Source: Kaistia sp. 32K | Lineage (GTDB): Bacteria > Pseudomonadota > Alphaproteobacteria > Rhizobiales > Kaistiaceae | Assembly: GCF_016629525.1 (NCBI RefSeq) | Contig: NZ_AP024269.1 | Coordinates: 496,001 to 560,000 of the forward strand | DNA: 64,000 bases | Direction of reading: 5' to 3' | Shown here: positions 28,381 to 35,997 of the stretch, piece after piece | How the letters are laid out: each line of letters starts with the position of its first letter | How positions within the stretch are numbered: position 1 is the first letter of the stretch | The notes under the pieces: generated by a model | Databases searched by the model: none | What the model was told of the DNA's origin: nothing | The model's input: only the letters and a program-made list of their open reading frames with translations | Program-made: the position numbers and the translations under genes

Positions 28381-29433
28381 TCAGCCGTCGAAACCGACGA
28401 CGTCGACCAGCTCGCTCGCCTGCTTGCGCTCCTTGGCGACCGAGGTCAGCGGCAGCGGATCGACCGTCAGCGTGCCGAGCTCGGCGATGATCGGGTCGGC
28501 GGCGACGCCGGCGCGGACCGGATATTCGAAGTTCGCCTTGGCGTAGATTTCCTGGGCCGGCTCGGATGCGAGGAATTCCAGCAGCTTGACGGCGTTCTCC
28601 TTGTTCGGGGCGTTCTTGGCAACGGCTGCGCCCGAGACGTTCACATGCGTGCCCGCCTTGTCCTTGAAGGTCGGCAGGATGACGCGGATCGCGTTGCCCC
28701 ATTCGACCTGCTCGGGGCCGCCCTTGCCGGAGCGCATCAGGCCGACATAGTAGGAATTGGCGACGCCGACGTCGCAAAGATTGGCGAGGATGTCGCGCGC
28801 CACGTCGCGGTCGCCGCCGCCGGCCTTGCGGGCGAGGTTTTCCTTGACGCCGCCGAGCCATTCCTTGGCCGCGTCCGGGCCGTCCTTGGCGATGACGGCC
28901 GCGATCAGCGAGGTGTTGTAGGGGTGCTGGCCCGAGCGGATGCAGACCTTGCCCTTGAAGCGCGGATCGGCGAGATCCTCATAGGTCAGCGTCTCGTCGG
29001 TGACGCGGTCCTTCGAGGCGTAGATGACGCGGGCGCGCATCGACAGGCCGAACCACTGGCCGTCCGCGTCGCGCAGATTGGCGGGGATCGCCTCTTCCAG
29101 CACGGCCGACTGGATCGGCTGGGTCAGGCCGCGATCGGCAAGCTCGATCAGATTGCCGAAATCGACGACGGAGAGCAGGTCGGCCGGCGAATTGGCGCCT
29201 TCGGTGGCGACGCGCTCGGCGAGACCTTCCTTGACGAAGATCACATTGGCCTTGATGCCGGTCTCTTTGCTGAAGCTGTCGAGCAGCGGCTGGATCAGGC
29301 CCGGTTCGCGGGTCGTGTAGACGTTCACCTCGCCGGGGGCTTGCACTTCGCCGGCCGCTTGGGCGGAAAGCGTGGTCGTCGCAAGCAGCGCAGCGGCGGC
29401 GGCGCCCTGGATCAGGCGGGTCAGGCTCAGCAT
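28381..29433 (-). CDS. Ferric-iron ABC importer binding protein (FutA/FbpA-like)
   Basis: A 350-residue periplasmic iron-binding protein with a signal peptide ending at AQA near residue 27. The mature domain begins VNVYTTREPGLIQPLLDSFSKETG, the Fbp signature. ANSYYVGLM near 220 holds the adjacent tyrosines that bind Fe(III), and VYTTRE includes an N-terminal Tyr. It is the first gene of a two-gene operon with the FbpB-like permease. An Irr-type palindrome lies 120-150 nt upstream, consistent with iron control. Confidence 0.88.
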   Translation of the reverse strand: MLSLTRLIQGAAAAALLATTTLSAQAAGEVQAPGEVNVYTTREPGLIQPLLDSFSKETGIKANVIFVKEGLAERVATEGANSPADLLSVVDFGNLIELADRGLTQPIQSAVLEEAIPANLRDADGQWFGLSMRARVIYASKDRVTDETLTYEDLADPRFKGKVCIRSGQHPYNTSLIAAVIAKDGPDAAKEWLGGVKENLARKAGGGDRDVARDILANLCDVGVANSYYVGLMRSGKGGPEQVEWGNAIRVILPTFKDKAGTHVNVSGAAVAKNAPNKENAVKLLEFLASEPAQEIYAKANFEYPVRAGVAADPIIAELGTLTVDPLPLTSVAKERKQASELVDVVGFDG

Positions 29434-29555
29434 AGTGAACTCCGTTCATTGAGGGGGCGGAACCCTGGCCGCCATCGTGTATCGGCGACCGGCGCTGGCT
29501 CCATCCCATCATCGCGAAGTGAGGTCAACCAGATGAACCGCATTTGGCTCAAAGT

Positions 29556-29584
29556 TAGACTGATTCTAAGGTAGAATTAGTCTA
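29556..29584 (-). promoter_or_regulatory. Irr/ICE-like iron-responsive palindrome
   Basis: TAGACTGATTCTA-AGG-TAGAATTAGTCTA forms 13-bp arms with one mismatch. The left half alone reads TTAGACTGATTCTAA, close to the TTAGAA/TTCTAA form of rhizobial iron control elements bound by Irr. It is AT-rich against the GC-rich background and lies about 120 nt upstream of the iron-binding-protein gene. Apart from this site, 29434-29713 shows no gene. Confidence 0.6.
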
Positions 29585-29713
29585 TCCGGACCAGGCTTTC
29601 CTCTTGCCGGAAAACGTCGTCATTGCTCTGGACTATCGTCGACCGTGCTGGTCACGATTTTGTGAGCGGTCTATCCGAAAATATACAGACAAATCCCGGC
29701 TGGTTCTTCCGGG

Positions 29714-30469
29714 CTAGCTCTCGATCCAGTCGCCGGCGACCGCCTGGACCAGGGCCAGCGCGGCGACGGCCGCGGTGTCGGCGCGCAGGATGCGGGGCCC
29801 GAGCGGGATCGCCGTGACGAAGGGGAGGGCGTGCAGCGTCTCGCGTTCCTCCGGCGAGAAGCCGCCCTCGGGACCAATCAGCACGGCGAGCGGGCCCTTT
29901 GGAAGTGCCCGCAGGATCGATACCGGATCGGCGCCCGTCTCGTCCTCGTCGCAGAAGATGATGCGGCGCTCCGGCTCGTCCTTCGGCCAGCGGGCGAGCA
30001 GGGCGGCGAGTTGTTCGGCCGGCGCGATCTCGGGGATCGACAGCACGCCGCATTGTTCCGCGGCCTCGATCGCGTTGGCGACGACGCGGTCGTCGTTGAG
30101 GCGCGTCACCTGGGTGCGGCGGGTGATCACGGGGCGGATCAGCCCGGCGCCCATCTCGACCGCCTTCTGCACCATGTAGTCGAGCCGCGCCTGCTTGATC
30201 GGCGCGAACAGGTAGTGGAGCGTCGAGGGCGGCGTCTGCTCGCGGCTCCGCTCGTCCGCCGTCAGCACGGCGCCCTTGCGGCCGGCCTCGGCGAGCGTCG
30301 CCCGCCACTCTCCATCACGCCCGTTGAAGATCAGCACCGGGTCGCCTTCGCGCATGCGGAGCACGTTGACGAGATAGTTGGTCTGGCCCTTGTCCATGAC
30401 GATGCGGGCGCCCGCGTCGAGCGGGGCATCGATGAACAGGCGTTGGGTGGTGAAATCATAGCGCGACAT
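29714..30469 (-). CDS. rsmE: 16S rRNA (uracil-1498-N3)-methyltransferase
   Basis: A 251-residue SPOUT-class methyltransferase that methylates U1498 of 16S rRNA in 30S subunits. An N-terminal PUA-like domain (YLVNVLRMREGDPVLIFNGRDGEW, about 31-54) precedes the trefoil-knot SAM site with VLIGPEGGFSPEE and LGPRILRADTAAVAAL. ATG 30469 gives the usual family length; the frame continues open upstream to 30751 but without similarity. It is divergent from xseA. Confidence 0.88.
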   Translation of the reverse strand: MSRYDFTTQRLFIDAPLDAGARIVMDKGQTNYLVNVLRMREGDPVLIFNGRDGEWRATLAEAGRKGAVLTADERSREQTPPSTLHYLFAPIKQARLDYMVQKAVEMGAGLIRPVITRRTQVTRLNDDRVVANAIEAAEQCGVLSIPEIAPAEQLAALLARWPKDEPERRIIFCDEDETGADPVSILRALPKGPLAVLIGPEGGFSPEERETLHALPFVTAIPLGPRILRADTAAVAALALVQAVAGDWIES

Positions 30470-30607
30470 GCGCTTCGATAGCGCGGAGCCCGGCCGCGCC
30501 GCAAGGTGGCGCGGCTGCCGGCTTGACCGGGGCGGGCGGCGGGGGCATTCAGGACCGGCAGATACCGTCGGCACGTCTCGGCGGCATGAAGAAGGGCCGC
30601 GACCGAC

Positions 30608-32158
30608 TTGACCGATCCCGTCCACAACGCCGGCGAATATTCCGTCTCCGAGATCTCGATGGCGCTGAAGCGCACGGTCGAGGACGCGTTCGGCTTCGTC
30701 CGCGTGCGCGGCGAAATCTCGGGCTATCGCGGGCCGCATTCCTCGGGCCACGCCTATTTCGCGCTGAAGGACGACCGCGCCAAGATCGAGGCGGTGATCT
30801 GGAAGGGTAATTTCGGCAAGCTGCGCTTCCGGCCCGAAGAGGGCATGGAGGTCATCGCCACTGGCAAGCTGACCACCTTCCCGGGCTCGTCAAAATACCA
30901 GATTGTCATCGAGTCGCTGGAGCCGGCCGGCGTCGGCGCGCTGATGGCGCTGCTCGAGGAGCGCCGGCGCAAGCTCGCCGCCGAAGGCCTGTTCGATTCG
31001 GGTCGCAAGCGGCCGATCCCTTACTTGCCCCGCGTGATTGGCGTCGTCACCTCGCCGACCGGCGCCGTCATCCGCGATATCCTGCATCGTCTCGACGACC
31101 GCTTTCCCGTCCGCGTTCTGGTCTGGCCGGTGCGCGTGCAGGGCGAGACGTCGGCGGCGGAAGTAGCCGCGGCCATCGCCGGCTTCAACGCGCTCGCCCC
31201 CGGTGGCGCCATCCCGCGTCCCGACGTGCTGATCGTCGCGCGCGGCGGCGGCAGCCTCGAGGATCTCTGGGGCTTCAACGAGGAGGTCGTGGTCCGCGCG
31301 GCGGCCAATTCGCAGATCCCGCTGATCTCCGCCGTTGGCCACGAGACCGACACGACGCTGATCGATTTTGCCGCTGACCTGCGCGCGCCGACGCCGACGG
31401 GCGCTGCCGAAATGGCCGTGCCGGTGCGCTCGGAGCTGTTGGGTACGGTGAGTGATCTCGGCCGCCGGCTCGACGGCGCCATGCTGCGTCTGGTCGAGGG
31501 ACGCCGGCGCGAGCTCCGCGCTGCCGCCCGCGCCCTGCCGCGCCTCGACGATCTGCTCGCCATTCCGCGCCGCTCCTTCGACGAGCTCGCCGCCCGCATC
31601 GGCCGCGCGCTCGGCGCCAACACGCTGGCGCATCGCGGCAAGCTGGAGCGGACCGCCGGTCGCCTGTCGCCCGCCTCGCTCGACCGGCTGACCGTTCGGG
31701 CCCGAGACCGGCTCGCCGCGCTCGGCGAACGGCAGGGAAGGGCGCTGGAAGTGCATGCCGAGCGCAAGCGCGCGCTCTTCGCCCGCATCGCCGGCCGCCT
31801 CCGGATCGAGCCGCTGTCGCAGCGTGTTGCGCGCGGCGCGGTGCAGATCGCCGATATCGACGGCCGTGGCGGCCGCGCGTTCATCCGCATCGTCGAGCGG
31901 AATCGCGACCGGCTCGACCGAGCCTGGCGGCTGGCCGAGACGCTCTCCTATCGCAGCGTGCTGGCGCGCGGCTTCGCGCTGGTGACGGATGCCGAGGGCA
32001 AGACGGTCCGCGCGGCGGCGCAGGTCTCCAGCGGCGAGGCGCTGACGATCGAGTTCCAGGACGGCAAGATCGGCGCGATCGCCACCGGCGGCGCCGCCGA
32101 ACCGCGCCCGAAGCGCGCCGCCAAGCCAAAGCCGCCGACGCAGGAAAGCCTGTTTTAG
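30608..32158 (+). CDS. xseA: Exodeoxyribonuclease VII large subunit
   Basis: A 516-residue catalytic subunit that degrades single-stranded DNA with XseB. The N-terminal OB-fold ([44 protein letters not shown], about 13-56) is followed by the conserved nuclease core: [34 protein letters not shown] and [28 protein letters not shown]. The coiled-coil-rich C-terminal half is Arg/Ala-rich. The only start upstream of the OB-fold is TTG 30608, with GAAGAAGGG ahead of it. xseB is not adjacent. Confidence 0.9.
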   Translation: MTDPVHNAGEYSVSEISMALKRTVEDAFGFVRVRGEISGYRGPHSSGHAYFALKDDRAKIEAVIWKGNFGKLRFRPEEGMEVIATGKLTTFPGSSKYQIVIESLEPAGVGALMALLEERRRKLAAEGLFDSGRKRPIPYLPRVIGVVTSPTGAVIRDILHRLDDRFPVRVLVWPVRVQGETSAAEVAAAIAGFNALAPGGAIPRPDVLIVARGGGSLEDLWGFNEEVVVRAAANSQIPLISAVGHETDTTLIDFAADLRAPTPTGAAEMAVPVRSELLGTVSDLGRRLDGAMLRLVEGRRRELRAAARALPRLDDLLAIPRRSFDELAARIGRALGANTLAHRGKLERTAGRLSPASLDRLTVRARDRLAALGERQGRALEVHAERKRALFARIAGRLRIEPLSQRVARGAVQIADIDGRGGRAFIRIVERNRDRLDRAWRLAETLSYRSVLARGFALVTDAEGKTVRAAAQVSSGEALTIEFQDGKIGAIATGGAAEPRPKRAAKPKPPTQESLF

Positions 32159-32184
32159 AGCTCCGTCCCTAGGGCCTGCCCCAG

Positions 32185-32415
32185 CCGTCATCGCGGGCTT
32201 GACCCGGGATCCGGTTGCCGGACAGGGCTGCCGCGGTTTGGCGCCCCATTTCGCGGCTGTATGGATCCCTGCTTTCGCAGGGATGACGGAGCGGGATGGA
32301 TGACGACGGAGTAGCTGCAAGGGTCTGTCGGCGGCGCACCTGCGCCCCTTTTGTTCCCTTCCCGAACGACCACGCTCAGCCGTCATCCCTGCGAAAGCAG
32401 GGATCCATTCAACCG
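32185..32415. repeat. Family A palindromic repeats (a pair and a third unit)
   Basis: A two-unit family A element (32185-32290: CCGTCATCGCGGGC and CCGGGATCC, then TATGGATCCCTGC-TTTCG-CAGGGATGACGG) is followed, after about 90 nt, by a third unit (32379-32415: CCGTCATCCCTGCGAAAGC then AGGGATCCATTC). They occupy most of the 301-bp convergent gap between xseA and the ThDP enzyme. No gene was found in 32159-32459. Confidence 0.82.
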
Positions 32416-32459
32416 CGTTCACGGGAGTTGCGCTCGGAGCGGATCGGCGCAGACCTATC

Positions 32460-34136
32460 CTACTCCTTCAACCTCTTCCCCCGGATCTCCGCGATCGTGG
32501 CCGAGGGCGAGATGGCCTCGGGGTCGACCTTCAGGTGCAGGATGGCCGGCTTGCCGCTCGCCTGCGCGCGCTCGAAGGCGGGGGCGAAATCTTCCGTCCG
32601 CTCCACCGTCTCGCCATGGCCGCCATAGGCGCGGGCGAGCGCCGCGAAGTCCGGATTGGTGAGCTTCGTCGCCTCGATGCGGTCGGGATAATTGCGCTCC
32701 TGATGCGCGCGGATAGTGCCGTACATGCCATTGTCGACGACGACGACGAGGATCGCCGCGCCCTCCTGCACCGCCGTGCCGAATTCCTGTCCGGTCATCT
32801 GGAAGCAGCCGTCGCCGGCGAAGGCGACGACGGTGCGCTCGGGGAAGCGCAGCTTGGCGGCGACCGCCGCCGGCAGGCCGTAACCCATCGAGCCGGAGGT
32901 CGGCGCGAGCTGGGTCTTCGGACCCCGGAAGCGATGATAGCGATGCACCCAGTTGGCGTAGTTGCCGGCGCCGTTGGTGATGACGGCATCCTTGGGCAGT
33001 ACCTCGCGTAGGGTCCGCATCACCGCGCCCATCTCGACGCCGCCGACATTGCGCGGCTTCGGGTCCGACCAGTCGCGATAGGCGGCGTTGGCGGCGCGGG
33101 TCTCGGCGCTCCAGCGGATCGTCGCCGGCGGGTGCACGGCCTCGAGCTGGGCGGCAAAACCGTTCGGCGTCGCGTTGATGGCGAGCGCGGGGCGATAGAC
33201 GCGGCCGAGCTCGTCCGAACCACCATGCACATGCACCAGCGTCTGCCGGGGCTCGGGGATGTCGAGCAGCGTGTAGCCGGAGGACGGCATCTCGCTCATC
33301 CGGCCGCCGACGAGGATCAGGAGATCCGTCTCCTTCACCCGCTTTGCCAGCGCCGGGTTGATGGCGATGCCGACCTCGCCGGCGAAGTTCGGATGCTCGT
33401 GGTCGAACAGCCCCTGCCGGCGCAGCGACACGCCGACCGGCAGGTCGAAGCGCTCTGCGAAGCGCTGCATCGAGGCAATCGCCGGGTCGCTCCAGCGCGA
33501 ACCGCCGAGAACCAGCAGCGGCCGCTCCGCCTTCCAGAGCAGCTTCTGCAATTGCGCCGTCTGGGTCAGACCCGGATAGGTCTCGATCGGTTCCGACGCG
33601 CCGACGGTTGCGACGGCGGCCGTCTCGCGCAGCATGTCCTCCGGCAGCGCCAGCACGACCGGGCCGGGGCGGCCAGAGGTCGCGACATGGAACGCGCGGG
33701 AGAGGAACTCGGGGATCCGCGCCGCCTGGTCGATCTCGGCCACCCATTTGACGACGTCACCGAACATCCGCCGGTAGTCGATCTCCTGGAACGCCTCGCG
33801 CTCGCGCATCGAGCGGCCGACCTGGCCGACGAACAGGATCATCGGCGTCGAGTCCTGCATCGCGACATGCAGGCCGGCGGCGGCGTTGGTGGCGCCGGGG
33901 CCGCGGGTGACGAAGCAGATGCCGGGGCGGCCGGAAAGCTTGCCCCAGGCATCGGCCATCATCGCCGCGCCGCCCTCATGGCGGGCGACCGTGACGGGGA
34001 TGGCCGAATCATGCAGCGCGTCGAGGACGGCCAGGAAGCTTTCGCCGGGCACGCAGAAGACGCGCTCGACGCCATTCGACTCCAGCGCCTCGACGAGGAG
34101 GCGGCCGCCGGTGCGGGGCGGAACGACGTCGGACAT
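32460..34136 (-). CDS. Thiamine-diphosphate enzyme, acetolactate synthase-like
   Basis: A 558-residue cytosolic ThDP-dependent enzyme of the acetohydroxyacid synthase/benzoylformate decarboxylase superfamily. The cofactor-activating glutamate is E54 in TVARHEGGAAMMA, and the ThDP/Mg motif GDGCFQMTGQEFGTAV with VDNGMYG begins near residue 438. It lacks a neighbouring ilvH regulatory subunit, so it is not obviously the biosynthetic ilvB; a catabolic 2-oxo acid decarboxylase or carboligase is plausible. It is monocistronic, with repeats downstream and a divergent secreted-protein gene upstream. Confidence 0.82.
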   Translation of the reverse strand: MSDVVPPRTGGRLLVEALESNGVERVFCVPGESFLAVLDALHDSAIPVTVARHEGGAAMMADAWGKLSGRPGICFVTRGPGATNAAAGLHVAMQDSTPMILFVGQVGRSMREREAFQEIDYRRMFGDVVKWVAEIDQAARIPEFLSRAFHVATSGRPGPVVLALPEDMLRETAAVATVGASEPIETYPGLTQTAQLQKLLWKAERPLLVLGGSRWSDPAIASMQRFAERFDLPVGVSLRRQGLFDHEHPNFAGEVGIAINPALAKRVKETDLLILVGGRMSEMPSSGYTLLDIPEPRQTLVHVHGGSDELGRVYRPALAINATPNGFAAQLEAVHPPATIRWSAETRAANAAYRDWSDPKPRNVGGVEMGAVMRTLREVLPKDAVITNGAGNYANWVHRYHRFRGPKTQLAPTSGSMGYGLPAAVAAKLRFPERTVVAFAGDGCFQMTGQEFGTAVQEGAAILVVVVDNGMYGTIRAHQERNYPDRIEATKLTNPDFAALARAYGGHGETVERTEDFAPAFERAQASGKPAILHLKVDPEAISPSATIAEIRGKRLKE

Positions 34137-34284
34137 GAGGAATTCCTTGCATGGGCGGGTGTTCGGGCGGATCGCGCCGGATCGGGCGCGTCATTGGAAC
34201 GGGGATGGTGGCATCAACTTCTGTTCGGCGGAAGGCGGTGTCGCTAGACTGCGTTGGGTGGGGTCAAGTCCAGGGATAAAGAGC

Positions 34285-35220
34285 GTGCGCAGCGGATCTG
34301 TATTCGGCAAGTCGGGCCTCGTCGGCCTGGTGGCAGCGGCGGCGATGGCGGTGTCGGTCGGCGCCGTGTTCGCGCAGGAGGAGCCCGACGACGACGTCAC
34401 CCAGGTCTCGCCATATCCGACCACGGAATTTGCCGAGGGCGCGAAGGAAGCGACCGTCTCCGATGGCGCCATCTCGGTGCGCGTGTTCCAGGAGCGCCGC
34501 CCCAACATCGATCCGGACGACGACGTGCCCGTGTTCCAGGTCAGCGTCGACGGCAAGATGGTGCTGGAGCATGTCGGCTCCACTTCCGGCATGTCGGTGC
34601 CCGGCATGAGCGCCTCGATCGCCGAGATCGATCCGACCAACGACACCAAGGAAGTCTATCTCAGCAATTATACCGGCGGCGCGCATTGCTGCTCGGAGGT
34701 CGTCGTGGCCACGAAAACAGCCAAGGGCTGGGTGGCGGTGGACGTCGGCGCCTTCGACGGCGACGGCGACTATCTGCAGGACCTCGACAATGACGGGGTG
34801 GCGGAGATCGTCACGGTCGACAACCGCTTCCTCTACGCCTTCGACTGCTATGCCTGCAGCGCCGCGCCGCTGGTGATCCGGACGGTGCGCGACGGCAAGG
34901 TCGTCGACGTGACCAACGAGCCGCGCTTCGCCAAGGCGCATCGCGAATGGCTGAAGCAGCTGGAAGACGGCGCCGATCCCGACCAGCGCTGGAAATCGCC
35001 CGGCTTCCTGGCCGGCTGGGTGGCGCAGAGCGTGCGCGCCGGCGAGGGCGAGCAGGCGTTCCAGGCTCTGAAGAAGCACTGGGACCTGAAGTCGGACGAG
35101 GGCGAGGAGGCCTGCCTGACCGGGCCGGACGTCGACAGCTGCCCCAAGAAGGATCTCAAGGTTCTGAAGTTCCCCGAACGGCTGAAGCTGTTCCTCGACC
35201 AGAACGGCTACAAGTTCTGA
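34285..35220 (+). CDS. Secreted protein with Asp-rich calcium-loop-like segment
   Basis: A 311-residue exported protein of unknown function. A signal peptide (GLVGLVAAAAMAVSVGAVFAQ) ends near residue 30. At about 157-172 the stretch DGDGDYLQDLDNDGVAEIV resembles a calcium-binding FG-GAP/VCBS-type loop. Six cysteines (HCC, DCYAC, CLTG and SC) could form disulfides in the periplasm. The start GTG 34285 is preceded by AGGGATAAAG; the frame is open further upstream but has no signal peptide there. Homologues of this kind are often annotated as hypothetical. Confidence 0.65.
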   Translation: MRSGSVFGKSGLVGLVAAAAMAVSVGAVFAQEEPDDDVTQVSPYPTTEFAEGAKEATVSDGAISVRVFQERRPNIDPDDDVPVFQVSVDGKMVLEHVGSTSGMSVPGMSASIAEIDPTNDTKEVYLSNYTGGAHCCSEVVVATKTAKGWVAVDVGAFDGDGDYLQDLDNDGVAEIVTVDNRFLYAFDCYACSAAPLVIRTVRDGKVVDVTNEPRFAKAHREWLKQLEDGADPDQRWKSPGFLAGWVAQSVRAGEGEQAFQALKKHWDLKSDEGEEACLTGPDVDSCPKKDLKVLKFPERLKLFLDQNGYKF

Positions 35221-35326
35221 TTTTTTTCGCATCCGGAGCGACGGAAGCGCCGCGCTCGCGCGTTAAACCGGTTGCGGGTGGTATCCGGGTGCGTTTCCGC
35301 GTCCAAAAGTGATGGGATGGATGACT

Positions 35327-35659
35327 ATGCTTTCTCGACGTTCTCTGTTGACGGGCCTGCTGGCCGCGGCCGCTGCCGCTCCGCTGGCGACGATCGCCGC
35401 GGGCGAGGCCGAAGCGCAGTCGTGGGGCGGGCCGGGATCCGGTCCGAACGGCCGGCCGCCGCAGCCGCGCATGGAGCGCCGGCCTCCGCCGCGCCGCGGC
35501 TATGTCTGGGTGCCGGGTCACTGGCAGTGGAGCCGTGGCCGCTATGTCTGGGTCAGCGGCGGTTGGGAACGGTCCCGTCCGGGCTGGCGTCACCGGGACC
35601 CGCAGTGGGTCTGGCGCAATGGCCGCTGGGTCTTCATCCAGGGCGGCTGGTACCGCTAG
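35327..35659 (+). CDS. YXWGXW-repeat secreted protein
   Basis: A 110-residue protein with a twin-arginine signal (SRRSLLTGLLAAAAAAPLATIAAG). Its mature part is Pro/Arg-rich and then Trp/Tyr-rich: YVWVPGHWQW, YVWVSGGWERS, WVWRNGRWVFIQGGWYR. That is the YXWGXW/BcpO-type repeat found in small envelope proteins of unknown function. Four start codons are possible (35309-35327); ATG 35327 has GGGATGG six bases upstream and leaves a typical Tat leader. A strong terminator follows, so it forms its own unit. Confidence 0.7.
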   Translation: MLSRRSLLTGLLAAAAAAPLATIAAGEAEAQSWGGPGSGPNGRPPQPRMERRPPPRRGYVWVPGHWQWSRGRYVWVSGGWERSRPGWRHRDPQWVWRNGRWVFIQGGWYR

Positions 35660-35681
35660 AAGCTTCCTGATTTCAGGCTGG

Positions 35682-35713
35682 AACGGCGCGGATTTCCGCG
35701 CCGTTTTCTTTTT
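35682..35713 (+). terminator. Intrinsic terminator after the YXWGXW gene
   Basis: AACGGCGCGGA-TT-TCCGCGCCGTT is a perfect 11-bp inverted repeat (about 9 bp plus loop when folded) followed by TTCTTTTT. It starts 23 nt past the stop codon. Confidence 0.88.
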
Positions 35714-35734
35714 GGGGGGAAGCGCATGCCGCCT

Positions 35735-35972
35735 GAACCCTCCCCTCGAGGGAGGGTCGAAAACGCAATGGCGTTTTCGGGGAGGGGAGCCCTTTCTCAC
35801 TTCGCGCATCCCTGTCCATCCGTCATGCGACGCTCGATTTCCATCATCCTGAGGTGCCCGAGCGCAGATCGGGCCTCGAAGGACGCACGGTCGAGGGGCA
35901 ACTTGCCGATTGCACGGCCTCCCTGCGTGCTTCGAGACGGCCCTGCGGGCCTCCTCAGCATGATGAGGGTGG
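35735..35972. repeat. Composite repeat: CTCCCC hairpins plus family B element
   Basis: A CCCTCCCCTCGAGGGAGGG hairpin and GAAAACGC-AATG-GCGTTTTC stem (about 35735-35791) precede a full family B element (35835-35972) with the CCATCATCCTGAGGTGCCCGAGCG opening and the CTTCGAGACGGCCCTGCGGGCCTCCTCAGCATGATGAGG close. They fill the 338-bp convergent gap from 35660 to 35997; no gene was found. Confidence 0.83.
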
Positions 35973-35997
35973 TGTTTTGCAGAGGTCGATCCGGGCC

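Noticed and set aside
32460..34136. Assignment of the ThDP enzyme as biosynthetic ilvB
   Set aside because: No ilvH/ilvC neighbours and no leader; sequence family alone does not decide, so a general call was kept.
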